From CAYZJR01 sp964503045 (GTDB lineage Bacteria > Cyanobacteriota > Vampirovibrionia > Obscuribacterales > Obscuribacteraceae), in contig CAZCZI010000002.1 of NCBI GenBank assembly GCA_964503045.1, forward strand, positions 121,476 through 185,475: a DNA stretch of 64,000 bases, read 5' to 3'. The notes beneath the pieces are model-generated. The model ran no database searches, was not told the origin of the DNA, and saw nothing but the letters and a program-made list of their open reading frames with translations. Of this stretch, positions 24,736-34,620 are shown piece by piece (positions within the stretch are counted from its first letter, which is position 1; each line of letters starts with the position of its first letter). A program made the position numbers and the translations under genes.

Positions 24736-27726
24736 TTAGCTGGGGGGTGGCGGGGTAATTGGCGGTTCGCCTTCACCTTTATTTTGCGATGGTGATGGTG
24801 GCGGATTCACATCAAGCGACTTGTCCGTTTGCGGTTTCTGTCCTGATTTGTCGTCGGCTCCGCTTGGAGGAGTCGAAGAGATGCCAGGTTTGGCTTGACC
24901 GGTTTGTTGGTTTCCCGCCCCACTAGAAGGAGCAGTGCCTGCCAGTCCTGTCGGGCTTACCGACGGTGTCGAGGAAGCTGATCCGGAAGACGGTGCCGAC
25001 GACGCAGGAGGGCTTGAAATTGGCGGTGAGCCCGCAGGCGGCGAACCAGTCGGCGGAGCACCACCGGACATCGGCGGAGCGCCTTGTGGTGCCCCGCTGA
25101 GCGAAGCACCGGGGCTCACGCCCTGAGATTGAAGACTGGGTGCATGCGACAACCAGTTCTGCATTGAAGCCGCGGCTTGAGATTGGGTGCTGCCGGGGGC
25201 GACAGCAAATGACGTGCCGCTGCCCGGAGTGGGAGCCGTAAGTGGTACTATCGGTGGTGACCCAGCCGGCAGCGAGCTTACATTTTCGGCGCCGAATTGC
25301 TGAGCCAATGACTGAGCGACAGGGTCGCTTGCTCCTTGAGTTTGAGGTGCTTCACCGATCTGACCTTCTACCGACGGCAGCGGTGCCGATGTCGGCGGAG
25401 GTGCGGCAGAAGGCTGACTGGAGCCGGATTTGTCACCGCTGTCAGTCGGCGTCATCGACCCTTCTGAATGAACGTTGGAGTGGCTGCCCATGGAAATTTG
25501 CTGGAAGTCCTGTGTGGCAAATCCTGATTTCGATTGTGTCGTCGAGTCCGTATGGCTCGATGTGCTTTCAGTTCCTGGTGCAGACTTGCCAGGCGAAGCC
25601 GAAGGCGCGTGGCCGCCGCCACCGCCACCGCCACCGCCGCCACCGCCGCCACCACCGCCGGAGCCTGCTTGCTGCAAGATCTGACCGGCAACGTCGCCCG
25701 GCTTGAAGTTAAATGGTTGAAACGGTATGTACAGAAGCAATGCGAGGAAACAATTGAAGATGACCATTTCCAGAGGCGATGCCGGGTTTGGATGCAAATG
25801 CACCAATCGCTGCGTCATCACAGCCAGAATCACACACCAATAGAATCGCCACAAAGAGAGCACCACCACAGCATCCACCCAATTGGAGAAGACTTGGCGG
25901 AACAATTTGCCCATCCCCGAAGGCCAGGCAAAGAAGCAGGCGGCAATCGGACCTAGGCAGAAGAGATAACACATCAAGACAAGCTGGAAGGCGCTCATGA
26001 TTTCAAGCACCGCACCGAAGACGTATGCAATCGAGTTGAACCCGAGCTGCATCGTGCTGCTCAAGAAGATTTGCTCTTCGTTGGTCGTCTGCTCTGCAAG
26101 CAAGCCTGCAGCCTTGCCTTCGCCCACGGCATTGAGAATGGCGCCAATGATTGAGTTGAGAATGTCGTTGGCGATCTGCCCGGCTGCGCTGTCGCCAAAT
26201 ACGTTGACGTCGACGCTGCCTCCGGCTCCACCACCGCTTCCGCCTGACGGTCCCGAACTTGGGTCGGCTCCGCCACTAGATGGTCCGGAGCCCGGATTGG
26301 AGCCGCTAGAGCCAGGTCCTTTCTCTCCGGCTGATGCTTTGGGATCAAGAATCGCGTTGGCTACGTTGCCCGGTGGCGGGTGGAACGTCTGTTCTTTTGC
26401 CCACTTCATCAACTCACTCTCGGAAATCCACTGTTTGGCGGGATTGCGCACCTCGAACGCCATGGTATTTCCTACGTCGATTGCATAACTGACAATCAGT
26501 TGAGTAGCTGGAATCAAGAAAATGGCGATCATCGATCGCAAAATCCCATCAAACGGCGTCGTACTGTCTTCGCCGCCCCCAAGCATGGAGAAACTCACCA
26601 TGCCTTTGACTTGAGTCAACACCGCTCCAGGCAAAAGCAAGAGAATGGCGATTGGCACAAACACAGTTTTGTACATTCCCTGCACAATTTTGACTGCCTT
26701 GGCCGTTCCATCCGCACTGCCGGCGGTGGCTTCTTCATTGGCTACGTTGAAGAGAACAGTGTTTATCTCTTTGAACGCAGCCTTAAAGCTTGATTCTGCC
26801 GCAGCGCCGACACTGTTTGCCATCGAGGACGTCTGCAAGTGGTTGGTGTTTGTTTGCGTCCACATCCAGCGCTGTGGGTCGAAAATCATTTCGAGCATGC
26901 GTTGCTTGTTGACGCGATCGATGACCTGAAATTGTGTGTCAGAGCAAGGATAACCGTATGTCGTAACTTGATTGTCGAAAATTTCCTCGTCCCGCTTGCT
27001 CGGCAACTCCACCTTGCCCTGTTGCTGATCTTGCACGTAGAAGTAGTGAATCGTGCTTCCCAAATCGCCCTTACAAGAGGCATCGAAGAAGCAGCAGACT
27101 TTGTCATCGGTGTCGAGCGACTCGGTGCCTGCGGCGACGCCAGGCAGCGAATTCAATTTGCCCTTTATCTGATTGAGCTTGTCTTGGGTCTTCTTCAGCG
27201 CCAGATACAGCGGGTTGTCAGCCAACCCGGAGCAAGCTGGCGGGTTGATTTGCTGCATTACGTTTTGCTGCGGCAACTGTGCCGAGAGGTCTTGCCGGTT
27301 TAGGTTTTGGATGTCTTGCATCTGCTTTGTCAGCTGCCCAAGCGTCTCTTCACGACATGAGCCTTCGGGCACGTTGTTTTTGACGAAGTCGGTTAATGCC
27401 TGGTTTTGACCCGAGAGCGTATCGTCCAGTTTGTTGAAAATGCCCAAAAATCCGCCGACGCAATACTGCTTCACTTGCGAGTAGGCGGAATATTCTTTGG
27501 TGGGACCGGCCGGCGTTTCTTGCTCGTTTTCGGTGTCTCTGATTGCAGCTTGCTTGGCAAACTTGAATCGTTTGAAATATCTCTCGCGTATCTTTGCCGG
27601 CGAGACGGCTTCAGGGTCTGAAGGTCCAAAGCCACCAGATGCGGGATCATCTGCAAAAGCAGGAACGCAAGCGAGCAAGGCTATTGCTAAATTCGTCAGG
27701 CCCAGAATTAAGGTGCGGTGGAACAT
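24736..27726 (-). CDS. Giant VirB6/TrbL-like membrane protein C with polyglycine segment
   Basis: A 996-residue protein, first gene of the operon. The signal peptide ends near PAFAD and is followed by KIRERYFKRFKFAKQ. A specific insert (about residues 75-225) contains several cysteines (QYCVGG, NPPACSG, KVCCFFDASC) that are missing from protein A, suggesting disulphides in the periplasm. Then come DTQFQVIDRVNKQRMLEMIF, FDPQRWMWTQ and membrane segments such as PIAILLLLPGAVLTQVKGMV and LVLMCYLFCLGPIAACFFAW. A run of about 16 glycines lies after the last membrane part, with a Ser/Pro/Gly tail. Two direct repeats lie just upstream of the start. Confidence 0.6.
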   Translation of the reverse strand: MFHRTLILGLTNLAIALLACVPAFADDPASGGFGPSDPEAVSPAKIRERYFKRFKFAKQAAIRDTENEQETPAGPTKEYSAYSQVKQYCVGGFLGIFNKLDDTLSGQNQALTDFVKNNVPEGSCREETLGQLTKQMQDIQNLNRQDLSAQLPQQNVMQQINPPACSGLADNPLYLALKKTQDKLNQIKGKLNSLPGVAAGTESLDTDDKVCCFFDASCKGDLGSTIHYFYVQDQQQGKVELPSKRDEEIFDNQVTTYGYPCSDTQFQVIDRVNKQRMLEMIFDPQRWMWTQTNTNHLQTSSMANSVGAAAESSFKAAFKEINTVLFNVANEEATAGSADGTAKAVKIVQGMYKTVFVPIAILLLLPGAVLTQVKGMVSFSMLGGGEDSTTPFDGILRSMIAIFLIPATQLIVSYAIDVGNTMAFEVRNPAKQWISESELMKWAKEQTFHPPPGNVANAILDPKASAGEKGPGSSGSNPGSGPSSGGADPSSGPSGGSGGGAGGSVDVNVFGDSAAGQIANDILNSIIGAILNAVGEGKAAGLLAEQTTNEEQIFLSSTMQLGFNSIAYVFGAVLEIMSAFQLVLMCYLFCLGPIAACFFAWPSGMGKLFRQVFSNWVDAVVVLSLWRFYWCVILAVMTQRLVHLHPNPASPLEMVIFNCFLALLLYIPFQPFNFKPGDVAGQILQQAGSGGGGGGGGGGGGGGGGHAPSASPGKSAPGTESTSSHTDSTTQSKSGFATQDFQQISMGSHSNVHSEGSMTPTDSGDKSGSSQPSAAPPPTSAPLPSVEGQIGEAPQTQGASDPVAQSLAQQFGAENVSSLPAGSPPIVPLTAPTPGSGTSFAVAPGSTQSQAAASMQNWLSHAPSLQSQGVSPGASLSGAPQGAPPMSGGAPPTGSPPAGSPPISSPPASSAPSSGSASSTPSVSPTGLAGTAPSSGAGNQQTGQAKPGISSTPPSGADDKSGQKPQTDKSLDVNPPPSPSQNKGEGEPPITPPPPS

Positions 27727-27753
27727 CCAGACTTACTCGCTCACCCTCATTTA

Positions 27754-27784
27754 AGATCTAGCCCGATTTAGACAGATCTAGCCC
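27754..27784. promoter_or_regulatory. Direct repeat AGATCTAGCCC, 20 bp apart, upstream of the VirB6-like operon
   Basis: Two identical 11-bp copies at 27754-27764 and 27774-27784 lie 28-58 bp upstream of the start of protein C. A two-turn spacing suggests tandem binding sites for a dimeric regulator. This is inference from position and repetition only. Confidence 0.4.
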
Positions 27785-27980
27785 AACAGCAGATATCGGT
27801 CTTGCTGTCCGACGATCGTTGATACCTTGAGACCAGAAGGATCTTATGACATGGGTCCTCGTACTGTATTAAATGTGCTTCCGATAGTTTTTTGTATCGG
27901 CGCACCGAATGGTGCCTTTCCGCACAATTTCTTTACTACGCCCTTCGGCTATATTAGGGAGGCAAAATCGCCCAATTGGC

Positions 27981-29573
27981 ATGAAACAACCCCCTCTAAC
28001 CGACGATGACGCCGCCGAGAAGCCTACTGAGTCTGGCTTTTGGTCGAAATTTGCCGACGAAAAATTAGTTGTAAGTCGCTTTGTTTTTCTGCGCCTGCTG
28101 GGAATTTGCTACTTTTTCGCCTTCCACTCCTTTTACCTGCAGGCACTGGGACTGTACGGCGAGTCAGGCATCCTGCCGATGGGTCCGTTCCTTTCGCGCA
28201 TTGCCGAGCGCTACGGCACTGAAATTTGGTTTTCCCTTCCTTCGATCTTCTGGTTGAATGCAAGCAACACAGCGCTCCTTTCGGCTGGAATCATCGCAAT
28301 GGTGGCTGCTGTGCTGCTGATTCTGGGCATTGCACCCACCTTAAGTTTGATCGTGTTGTGGGTGCTCTATCTCTCAATCGCCAATGCAGGCGAAGTTTTT
28401 ATGAGTTATCAATGGGACATTCTGCTTTTGGAGGTGGGTTTTCTCGCCATACTCTTGTCGCCCCTCCAAGTCATCTCGCCAGTCTGGTGTGGAAAATCAA
28501 CATCTCCACTCTGGAGAGAACCTAAACCATCGCCGCTCACCGTCTGGCTTTTGCGGTTCCTCCTATTTCGACTCATGTTTTCTAGCGGCTTAGTAAAACT
28601 GGCTAGCCAAGACCCGACATGGTGGAATCTCACCGCCTTGACCTATCACTATCAAACCCAACCGCTGCCCACTCCGCTTGCTTGGTTTGCCGATCAACTG
28701 CCTGTGTGGTTTCAAAAATTCTCCTGCGCCTCGACACTCTTTTTGGAAATCGCAGTTCCCATAGCCATCTTTGCTCCACGCAAGCTGCGATCGGCGGCGG
28801 CAGTCTTGTTGATTTTTCTGCAGTTGCTCATTGCAGCCACCGGAAACTATTGTTTTTTCAACCTTTTGACAATTGCACTTTGCGTTTTGCTTCTTGATGA
28901 CACCTGCTTTGGGTGGCTGCCGAAGCGTTTGCGAGAATCTCTCAATCGAGACAACGAAACCACGACCCGAAAAGGCATATCGATCGTATGGAGCAAAGCT
29001 AAACGCCCCGCTCTTGTGGTGGTCGCAGTTTTTGTCTTATTGACTGGAACACTACAGACGCTTGGCGGAAGGCTACAAACAATCGGCACTCCGGGCACCG
29101 TGATGTGGAACGCATTAGAGTTTCTCAGCGGCCTGCATCTCGTAAACACCTACGGATTGTTTGCAGTCATGACCACAACCAGAGGCGAAATCATCGTAGA
29201 GGGTTCAAACGATGGCGAACATTGGCTTGCCTACGAGTTCAAATACAAGCCGCAAGACCCCAGGCGCGCGCCACCATGGGTAGCGCCTTATCAACCAAGG
29301 CTCGATTGGCAAATGTGGTTTGCATCACTCTCGAATATTTACGGCAATCCATGGTTTGAACGATTTGTATTCAGATTATTGGAAGGTTCTCCGGATGTGC
29401 TCAAACTCCTTGAGAAAAACCCATTTCATGATGCGCCGCCACGATTCATTCGAGCGCGAATGTTTGACTACAAATTCACGGACTTCGCGCAGAAAGAAAA
29501 GACTGGAAATTGGTGGCAGGTCGAACTCGTCAACGAATACATGCCGCCGGTAGAATTAGCTGACTTCAAGTAA
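27981..29573 (+). CDS. Lipase maturation factor (LMF1)-family membrane protein
   Basis: About 530 residues from ATG 27981 (the frame extends to ATG 27909). The protein has many hydrophobic helices in the first two thirds, then a soluble C-terminal domain. Family-typical segments are MSYQWDILLLEVGFLAILLS, FSSGLVKLASQDPTWWNLTA, LTYHYQTQPLPTPLAWF, NLLTIALCVLLLDD and, near the end, EIIVEGSNDGEHW with WVAPYQPRLDWQMWFA. In animals LMF1 helps lipases mature in the endoplasmic reticulum; bacterial members are uncharacterised. An AGGGAGG lies 18 nt upstream of the ATG, rather far, so the start is not certain. No lipase gene is adjacent. Confidence 0.85.
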   Translation: MKQPPLTDDDAAEKPTESGFWSKFADEKLVVSRFVFLRLLGICYFFAFHSFYLQALGLYGESGILPMGPFLSRIAERYGTEIWFSLPSIFWLNASNTALLSAGIIAMVAAVLLILGIAPTLSLIVLWVLYLSIANAGEVFMSYQWDILLLEVGFLAILLSPLQVISPVWCGKSTSPLWREPKPSPLTVWLLRFLLFRLMFSSGLVKLASQDPTWWNLTALTYHYQTQPLPTPLAWFADQLPVWFQKFSCASTLFLEIAVPIAIFAPRKLRSAAAVLLIFLQLLIAATGNYCFFNLLTIALCVLLLDDTCFGWLPKRLRESLNRDNETTTRKGISIVWSKAKRPALVVVAVFVLLTGTLQTLGGRLQTIGTPGTVMWNALEFLSGLHLVNTYGLFAVMTTTRGEIIVEGSNDGEHWLAYEFKYKPQDPRRAPPWVAPYQPRLDWQMWFASLSNIYGNPWFERFVFRLLEGSPDVLKLLEKNPFHDAPPRFIRARMFDYKFTDFAQKEKTGNWWQVELVNEYMPPVELADFK

Positions 29574-29623
29574 GACACCAGAGCTGGTGCGGTTCCTAAA
29601 TAGCTGAGCCAAAATCGCCGATC

Positions 29624-31438
29624 CTATTTCTGGGCTTCGGAAGTCAGTTTGTGATTTGGTGGATGTTCCTTAAGCCAGTCACGCGCTTTTTTCACTTGCG
29701 CAACGTATGTATCGTCATAACGTGGATCGGCAATCTCGAGTGCCTCTGGGAAGCCATTGACGAGCAAGTCGCGCGTGCGGGCGACGTGTGCGCTGACCTG
29801 GTCCGGGTGCAGACCGCTTTTTGCTGCGATAGCCGATTGTCCCTCAGGCGAGGCATTTTGATGCAAGAACGATTCTGCTCGAACTTGGTTTCGCACCGAT
29901 AGGGGTTTCATCGCGAAGATCTTTCTGAGTGAGTCTGTGATCCAAAATCCCGAGTTCGAGCTCCAGCTTGCCACATCTACCGTCGTATAGCTTTGTGCCC
30001 AATCAATGTTTTGGAGTGGGGCCGGTTTGTCGGGTGTTGATCCAGTAGTCTCGAACACCATGTTGCCTGCCGTTACATCGAGATCGCCACTGAGAAGGCG
30101 TTCGAAAAAGGCGTCTTCTAGTCTGTCTTTTAATGCCGGGTGTTCGTTGACCAATTGAACAACGTGGTCGTCGGTGTCTTTACCTTCGCCATACTTCTGG
30201 CGGGCCATGCGTCTCAAGCCGTCTTCAGCGTTTTCGCCAGCTTTTTTCTCCAGCCAGATTTTGCGAACTTCCGGTTTTGAGACTTCACCGGTCGACGTTG
30301 TGGACTCGGTCGGTGTCACAATTACGGAGCGCTCAGCTACTTGCAGATAGCCATGTTCGAACCCCATCAATTGATGCATTGCTGCTGCTTGCTGCGCTCG
30401 TTCAAATTTAAAGAGATCGAATGGATTGTTGCTTTCCAAACTGCGCACCATAGCCTCGACATGTCCGCCACTGCCATTGGTGACTCTCGCCACGACAACC
30501 CCTGCGTGATCCCAACTGTCCAACTTATGTTCTTGGTCGATTCCTGCCAGCTCAGGGCGCTTTCCGAGCAAAGCTTCCACTTCCGGAATTTTTCCGGCAA
30601 TGATTTCCATATTGCCGTGCGCCAACAGTTGCACTGTCGGGTCCACTGAGGTTCCACCGGCGCCGGTTCGATCTAGGATTGCTTGCCTGCGATCGGCAAT
30701 CTGCCCGCGTTCTGAAATGAGACTGAGTCTTTCTTGCGCGACCCGTGGCGATGGCCGATTGGAGATTGCGTCGACAGTGCTTAGACCGGTGCCGATAATG
30801 GCATAGGTGTATGCCGAGCGCAAAACTTCTTTGCTGGTGGCAAGGCGCCCTTCATGAATTAGAGACGATGCCTCGGCACTGGCCAGTCCACCGAATGTAC
30901 CGCTGGATGCAGATTTCAACGCAGTGGAGAGCGCAAGACCAGGCTTGACGGGAAAAGCCTCGGCGACGGCTGTTCGTCCAAAACGGGTGAGACCTAATCC
31001 TGCCAGTTCCATAGACCCAAAGGTGGCTGCCCCGACAGCTGCGTTTTGCAAGCGGCTTTTAAAGAATGGCGCTTCATGCTCTACGGGACGAAACATTCCT
31101 TCGTATACGGCGCCCGAAACAGTCGACTCGACTATGCCGCCGGCGGCGGGCATCACCGACTTCACACCTTTGCGCACAAGCAGAAACGCCGGAATCATTC
31201 CGACCGCCGCACCGAAGTTTTGAGCGTACCATTGGCGTGAGTTGAATTCAGCTTCGACTGCCGGCTTGGTGATTTGCAACTCCGGAACCAGGTTGCGATC
31301 TGCGACTTTGTTTACGATCTGGCCCAATCCATTTATTGGATCTTCTAACGCCGACTTGAATGCTGCGTTTACGAACACCTCGCAGACAGATGCTGATTCG
31401 ACCTGCTGTTGCCGTGCCGTTTGTGCTTCTAAACTCAA
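29624..31438 (-). CDS. Modular protein: shared N-terminal region plus kinase-like C-terminal domain
   Basis: A 604-residue protein, start TTG 31438 (uncertain). Residues 1-225 match the N-terminus of the protein at 34621: LVPELQITKPAVEAEFNSRQ, WYAQNFGAAVGMIP, a Gly/Ala-rich hydrophobic stretch, AVYEGMFRPVE...FFKSRLQNAAVG and LIHEGRLAT. The C-terminal half contains FERLLSGDLDVTAGNMVFE and, after a gap, LQNIDWAQSY. These resemble the catalytic D-x-x-x-x-N and metal-binding Asp segments of PI3K/HipA/FAM20-type kinases. There is no classical signal peptide. Kinase activity is an inference from these short motifs only. Confidence 0.55.
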   Translation of the reverse strand: MSLEAQTARQQQVESASVCEVFVNAAFKSALEDPINGLGQIVNKVADRNLVPELQITKPAVEAEFNSRQWYAQNFGAAVGMIPAFLLVRKGVKSVMPAAGGIVESTVSGAVYEGMFRPVEHEAPFFKSRLQNAAVGAATFGSMELAGLGLTRFGRTAVAEAFPVKPGLALSTALKSASSGTFGGLASAEASSLIHEGRLATSKEVLRSAYTYAIIGTGLSTVDAISNRPSPRVAQERLSLISERGQIADRRQAILDRTGAGGTSVDPTVQLLAHGNMEIIAGKIPEVEALLGKRPELAGIDQEHKLDSWDHAGVVVARVTNGSGGHVEAMVRSLESNNPFDLFKFERAQQAAAMHQLMGFEHGYLQVAERSVIVTPTESTTSTGEVSKPEVRKIWLEKKAGENAEDGLRRMARQKYGEGKDTDDHVVQLVNEHPALKDRLEDAFFERLLSGDLDVTAGNMVFETTGSTPDKPAPLQNIDWAQSYTTVDVASWSSNSGFWITDSLRKIFAMKPLSVRNQVRAESFLHQNASPEGQSAIAAKSGLHPDQVSAHVARTRDLLVNGFPEALEIADPRYDDTYVAQVKKARDWLKEHPPNHKLTSEAQK

Positions 31439-31631
31439 TTTGCGAACCCCGGAGAAACTGCCACCTTCATAACCACGCCTTGAATGCGAACACCTAATCT
31501 AACCAGTCCTTGTGGAAAGATCGTGAAACGCCAAACTAGGCTTTATAGGTATTTGAATGTTACGCCAAAAGAGTAATGAAAACGTAAATCGGCAAAACCC
31601 GGTGCTGGGTAGTCGTTCTTATTCCGCTAAG

Positions 31632-33134
31632 TTAGTCGTTGCTTTCGGTTCCTATCTTGTTTGATCGATACGTGCCTACGGTTATTACCTGCGGGGGCGT
31701 CGCATCCGGCGGGTAAATCAGCTCGACCCTAACTTCCTTGCGTTCTTTCGGCTTGAAAGTGAGAGAGACAAGCTTCTCTCCTGGTTGTCCTTGATTCTCG
31801 ACCAAATGCACAAAACGCTCCGTTTTCTTTCCGTGGTCATCCGGGTAAGTGATCTTAATCGTTCCGCGAAAGAAGACTTTATTGGGAGGTGTTAGATAAA
31901 ACGTCAATTCAGAGCCGGTGCCGGTTTTCGATTTGATAGGTGTTTCAAATGTGATGAATGCCCTTTTGGTTTCGCTTGAGTGATTCACCAGATTTAGTGT
32001 CAAGTCATAATCAACCGCATAATTGCCATGCGCTTTATATGCGGTGTCGGGATACCTCACTAGCATTGGCGCGCTTTGCACCTGTCCGGTCCCGAAAGTT
32101 CCGCGATCTACGGCACTCACAACAAATGAAATGAAGTCTCCGGATGCCGGAAGTTCAATCAGCTCTGATTGTGAATCTAGTGATGTTCTGAGGGTTGCTT
32201 TCCAGGTGTTTCCTAGTGAAATTCCCGATACCCGCCCGTAAGCAAAACCATCAGCATCGAGTGAGCTGGGCGGTTTGTCTCGTGGCGTCGAAAGAGAGCC
32301 CTCTTTGAGAGCCGTGATGAAATCGCTATTTGCAGGTGGTTCTTCATCGGAAAATAAACCAACGGTTGCCGCGCATATTGGTTGGTTGGTTACCAGCCGA
32401 ATCAGTCCGGATCTGCCGTTGATTTGTGGCGTCAGGTCTTTCACCGGAATGGGAAGCGCTTTCAATAACACCGTTTCCTGCGGTTTGATCGAGATGCTTT
32501 CCGGCCAGACGAGCTTTGATGATTGATCTGTGCTATGAACTCCTTTTTGCTTTGAATTAGTCAAAAGCTGTGTTGCATGACGTAAAAGGTCATTCGTGAT
32601 TCGATCTCCCGGACCTGCAAAGACAGTGGAGTTCGCATTGTCGAGTACACTCTCAAGCTTGATAAAAGGAGCATCGGGTTGGCTTAGATAACTTGCTGCT
32701 TCGAGCACTTTAACTTGCGCGGTTTTGTGTCCAGGATTAGAAAGCAGCACACCGATATAAAGCGTCTTGTTGTCTCGGTCTGGTTCGCGGTTGTTGATGT
32801 GATGCAAGAAGATGTCGAAACGACCGTTGACCGCTCGATCGAGATGAGCCTGTGGCGAGGCCTTGCCCTCGCGTGAATTCGTAGACAGCAAAATTCCTTC
32901 TGACTTAACCACTTCAGGACTGTTGCTGTTAATTACTGGAATTGAGTTTAGATGCCCGGTAAGCGGCAGGACAACCTGCTTTCTTTCAATTGTTTGATCG
33001 CCTTGGGCTGGTACCGCTGGTAGTGCAAGCATGACTGCGCCGATGGAAATTGCCGCACAGGAAAGAGTTGCGCAAAACAGCGATATTGCGTTCAATTTCT
33101 TCTCTGTCTTGAAATCTGTGGCCAAATACGTCAA
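31632..33134 (-). CDS. DUF3370-family secreted protein
   Basis: A 500-residue protein with an N-terminal signal helix ending near PAVPAQG. The body matches the cyanobacterial DUF3370 family by its segments VINSNSPEVVKSEGILLST, GRFDIFLHHI, TLYIGVLLSNPG, AASYLSQPDAPFI and TVFAGPGDR. Function of the family is unknown; the predominantly beta character suggests an envelope or extracellular protein. Most recognisable homologues are cyanobacterial, which supports the taxonomic reading of the window. The start is TTG 33134, or TTG 33125, which is better spaced from an AGGA. Confidence 0.85.
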   Translation of the reverse strand: MTYLATDFKTEKKLNAISLFCATLSCAAISIGAVMLALPAVPAQGDQTIERKQVVLPLTGHLNSIPVINSNSPEVVKSEGILLSTNSREGKASPQAHLDRAVNGRFDIFLHHINNREPDRDNKTLYIGVLLSNPGHKTAQVKVLEAASYLSQPDAPFIKLESVLDNANSTVFAGPGDRITNDLLRHATQLLTNSKQKGVHSTDQSSKLVWPESISIKPQETVLLKALPIPVKDLTPQINGRSGLIRLVTNQPICAATVGLFSDEEPPANSDFITALKEGSLSTPRDKPPSSLDADGFAYGRVSGISLGNTWKATLRTSLDSQSELIELPASGDFISFVVSAVDRGTFGTGQVQSAPMLVRYPDTAYKAHGNYAVDYDLTLNLVNHSSETKRAFITFETPIKSKTGTGSELTFYLTPPNKVFFRGTIKITYPDDHGKKTERFVHLVENQGQPGEKLVSLTFKPKERKEVRVELIYPPDATPPQVITVGTYRSNKIGTESND

Positions 33135-33234
33135 TCCTGTAGCCTCTGGTCGGCAAAAATAACTATGAACTCAAACCCTAACATGATATTTTCTTGGCAT
33201 AATTAAGGGGCACGGGCCAAAACTTGGGGGATGG

Positions 33235-34476
33235 ATGCAAGGCGGTACAGCTTCAACGTGGGCGATGTACAAGACCAGTGCAGAGAAGCTCACCAACGAA
33301 GGAAAACTGCAACATGCGGAAGACATGTGGTTAGCCGCACTTGCTGAGGCGGAGCGTTCATTTGCACAAAGCGACCCGAAGCTCATCTACACGCTTGACA
33401 GTTTGGCTGAGTTCTACTTCCGCAATTGCCGCTTTCGCGAAGCGGAACCACTGGTTCGCAGATCTCTGGCTTTGTACGAGCGTCTTTACGGCAGTTCGCA
33501 CATAGATGTGGCAATTTTGGCAGGCAACCTAGCCGTTATTTATTATCGCCAATCCAAGTTCGGCCAAGCCGAACCGCTCTTTCAGAGGGCTCTAGAGCTT
33601 GGGCAGAATCATCCGCAAGTGCAAGGTCTTGTGGCCAGTTATGCAGACTTGCTGATGAAGGCTAACCGCGCTGAAGAGGCAGACAAGCTAAAGCAAAACG
33701 CAGGCGAGGCGCTTCCTGGCAGGTGGATGAAGACTGGAAAGTGGACTGCAACCGGGCAAGAGACGGCAACGCCGTCTGCCAGCGAAGAGTACATTAAGCT
33801 GACAACAGCGCAGTGGACTGAATTTCAAGTTCAAGCGGAATTGCAAGAGCGGCAAGGCAACATTCGAGAATCTGTCCAGACCTGGCAATTGGCATTGACC
33901 TTGGCGGAGACGGTGAGAAAGAAAGAGCCTCGACTGCTCGCTTACAGCCTGCAAGCACTCGGTCACTTGAGCCTTGCTCAGCAGGACTATGTGAAAGCGG
34001 AAGACTTCTACACTCGCTCGCTGCAAGTAACAAAAGATGCGTTAGGGCAGCGTCACGTGGCTGTAGCAGCCAGTCTCGATAATCTTGCTCGCATGTATTA
34101 TTTGAAGTGCTCGTACGGACAAGCGGAAGATTTTGCGCGGCGGGCAGCAGATATGTACGTTTCGCTTTTGGGACATGAGGCACTGGAAGTGTCTTGGTGT
34201 TTCAACAATCTGGCCACGCTCCTGCACGTGCAAGGCCGCTATTCCGAAGCAGAGCCGTACTATGTTCGGGCGCTGGCAATCAAGAAAGCGAAGCAAGGTG
34301 AAGAACACCCCGACGTTCAGAAAGTCACACGCAATTACGAAAATCTTTTGAAGAGCATGGGCAAAATGCCGGAGACGGTTGCAGAGACTTCGATCTCCGA
34401 CCGCTGCGTCTCGGGAACATGGAAAACATTCCAGGTTGCCTCGGCGCTCACTCGCTCTGACGACAATCAGCACTGA
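33235..34476 (+). CDS. TPR protein (kinesin-light-chain-type), no signal peptide
   Basis: A 413-residue protein made of six or more TPRs of the KLC type, for example YERLYGSSHIDVAILAGNLA, RQSKFGQAEPLFQRALEL, DALGQRHVAVAASLDNLARM and HVQGRYSEAEPYYVRALAIK. A less regular middle (about 150-195) separates two repeat blocks. Unlike its TPR relatives in this window it begins directly with a helical segment and lacks a signal peptide, so it is probably cytoplasmic. The start is ATG 33235 after a GGGGG tract. Confidence 0.82.
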   Translation: MQGGTASTWAMYKTSAEKLTNEGKLQHAEDMWLAALAEAERSFAQSDPKLIYTLDSLAEFYFRNCRFREAEPLVRRSLALYERLYGSSHIDVAILAGNLAVIYYRQSKFGQAEPLFQRALELGQNHPQVQGLVASYADLLMKANRAEEADKLKQNAGEALPGRWMKTGKWTATGQETATPSASEEYIKLTTAQWTEFQVQAELQERQGNIRESVQTWQLALTLAETVRKKEPRLLAYSLQALGHLSLAQQDYVKAEDFYTRSLQVTKDALGQRHVAVAASLDNLARMYYLKCSYGQAEDFARRAADMYVSLLGHEALEVSWCFNNLATLLHVQGRYSEAEPYYVRALAIKKAKQGEEHPDVQKVTRNYENLLKSMGKMPETVAETSISDRCVSGTWKTFQVASALTRSDDNQH

Positions 34477-34585
34477 GTTTTTTTGCCTTTCGTGTTTTTA
34501 CGAAATTGACTGGGAGTTCCACCAGTGATCGAAACGCTTTAGATCAATATCATTTAGGATGGGCCAATTGAATATACGTAGCTAG

Positions 34586-34605
34586 CCGCAGAAGCATATC
34601 TGCGG
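34586..34605 (+). promoter_or_regulatory. Hairpin in the leader of the LOG-fusion gene
   Basis: CCGCAGA and TCTGCGG form a 7-bp stem with a 6-nt loop, ending five bases before the GGGGG ribosome site of the gene at 34621. It could modulate translation or be an operator. Confidence 0.35.
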
Positions 34606-34620
34606 TTAACGGGGGAAAAC

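Noticed and set aside
18361..27726. A complete type IV secretion locus
   Set aside because: Only three VirB6/TrbL-like proteins are visible; no VirB4, VirB11, VirD4, relaxase or core-complex gene is in the window.
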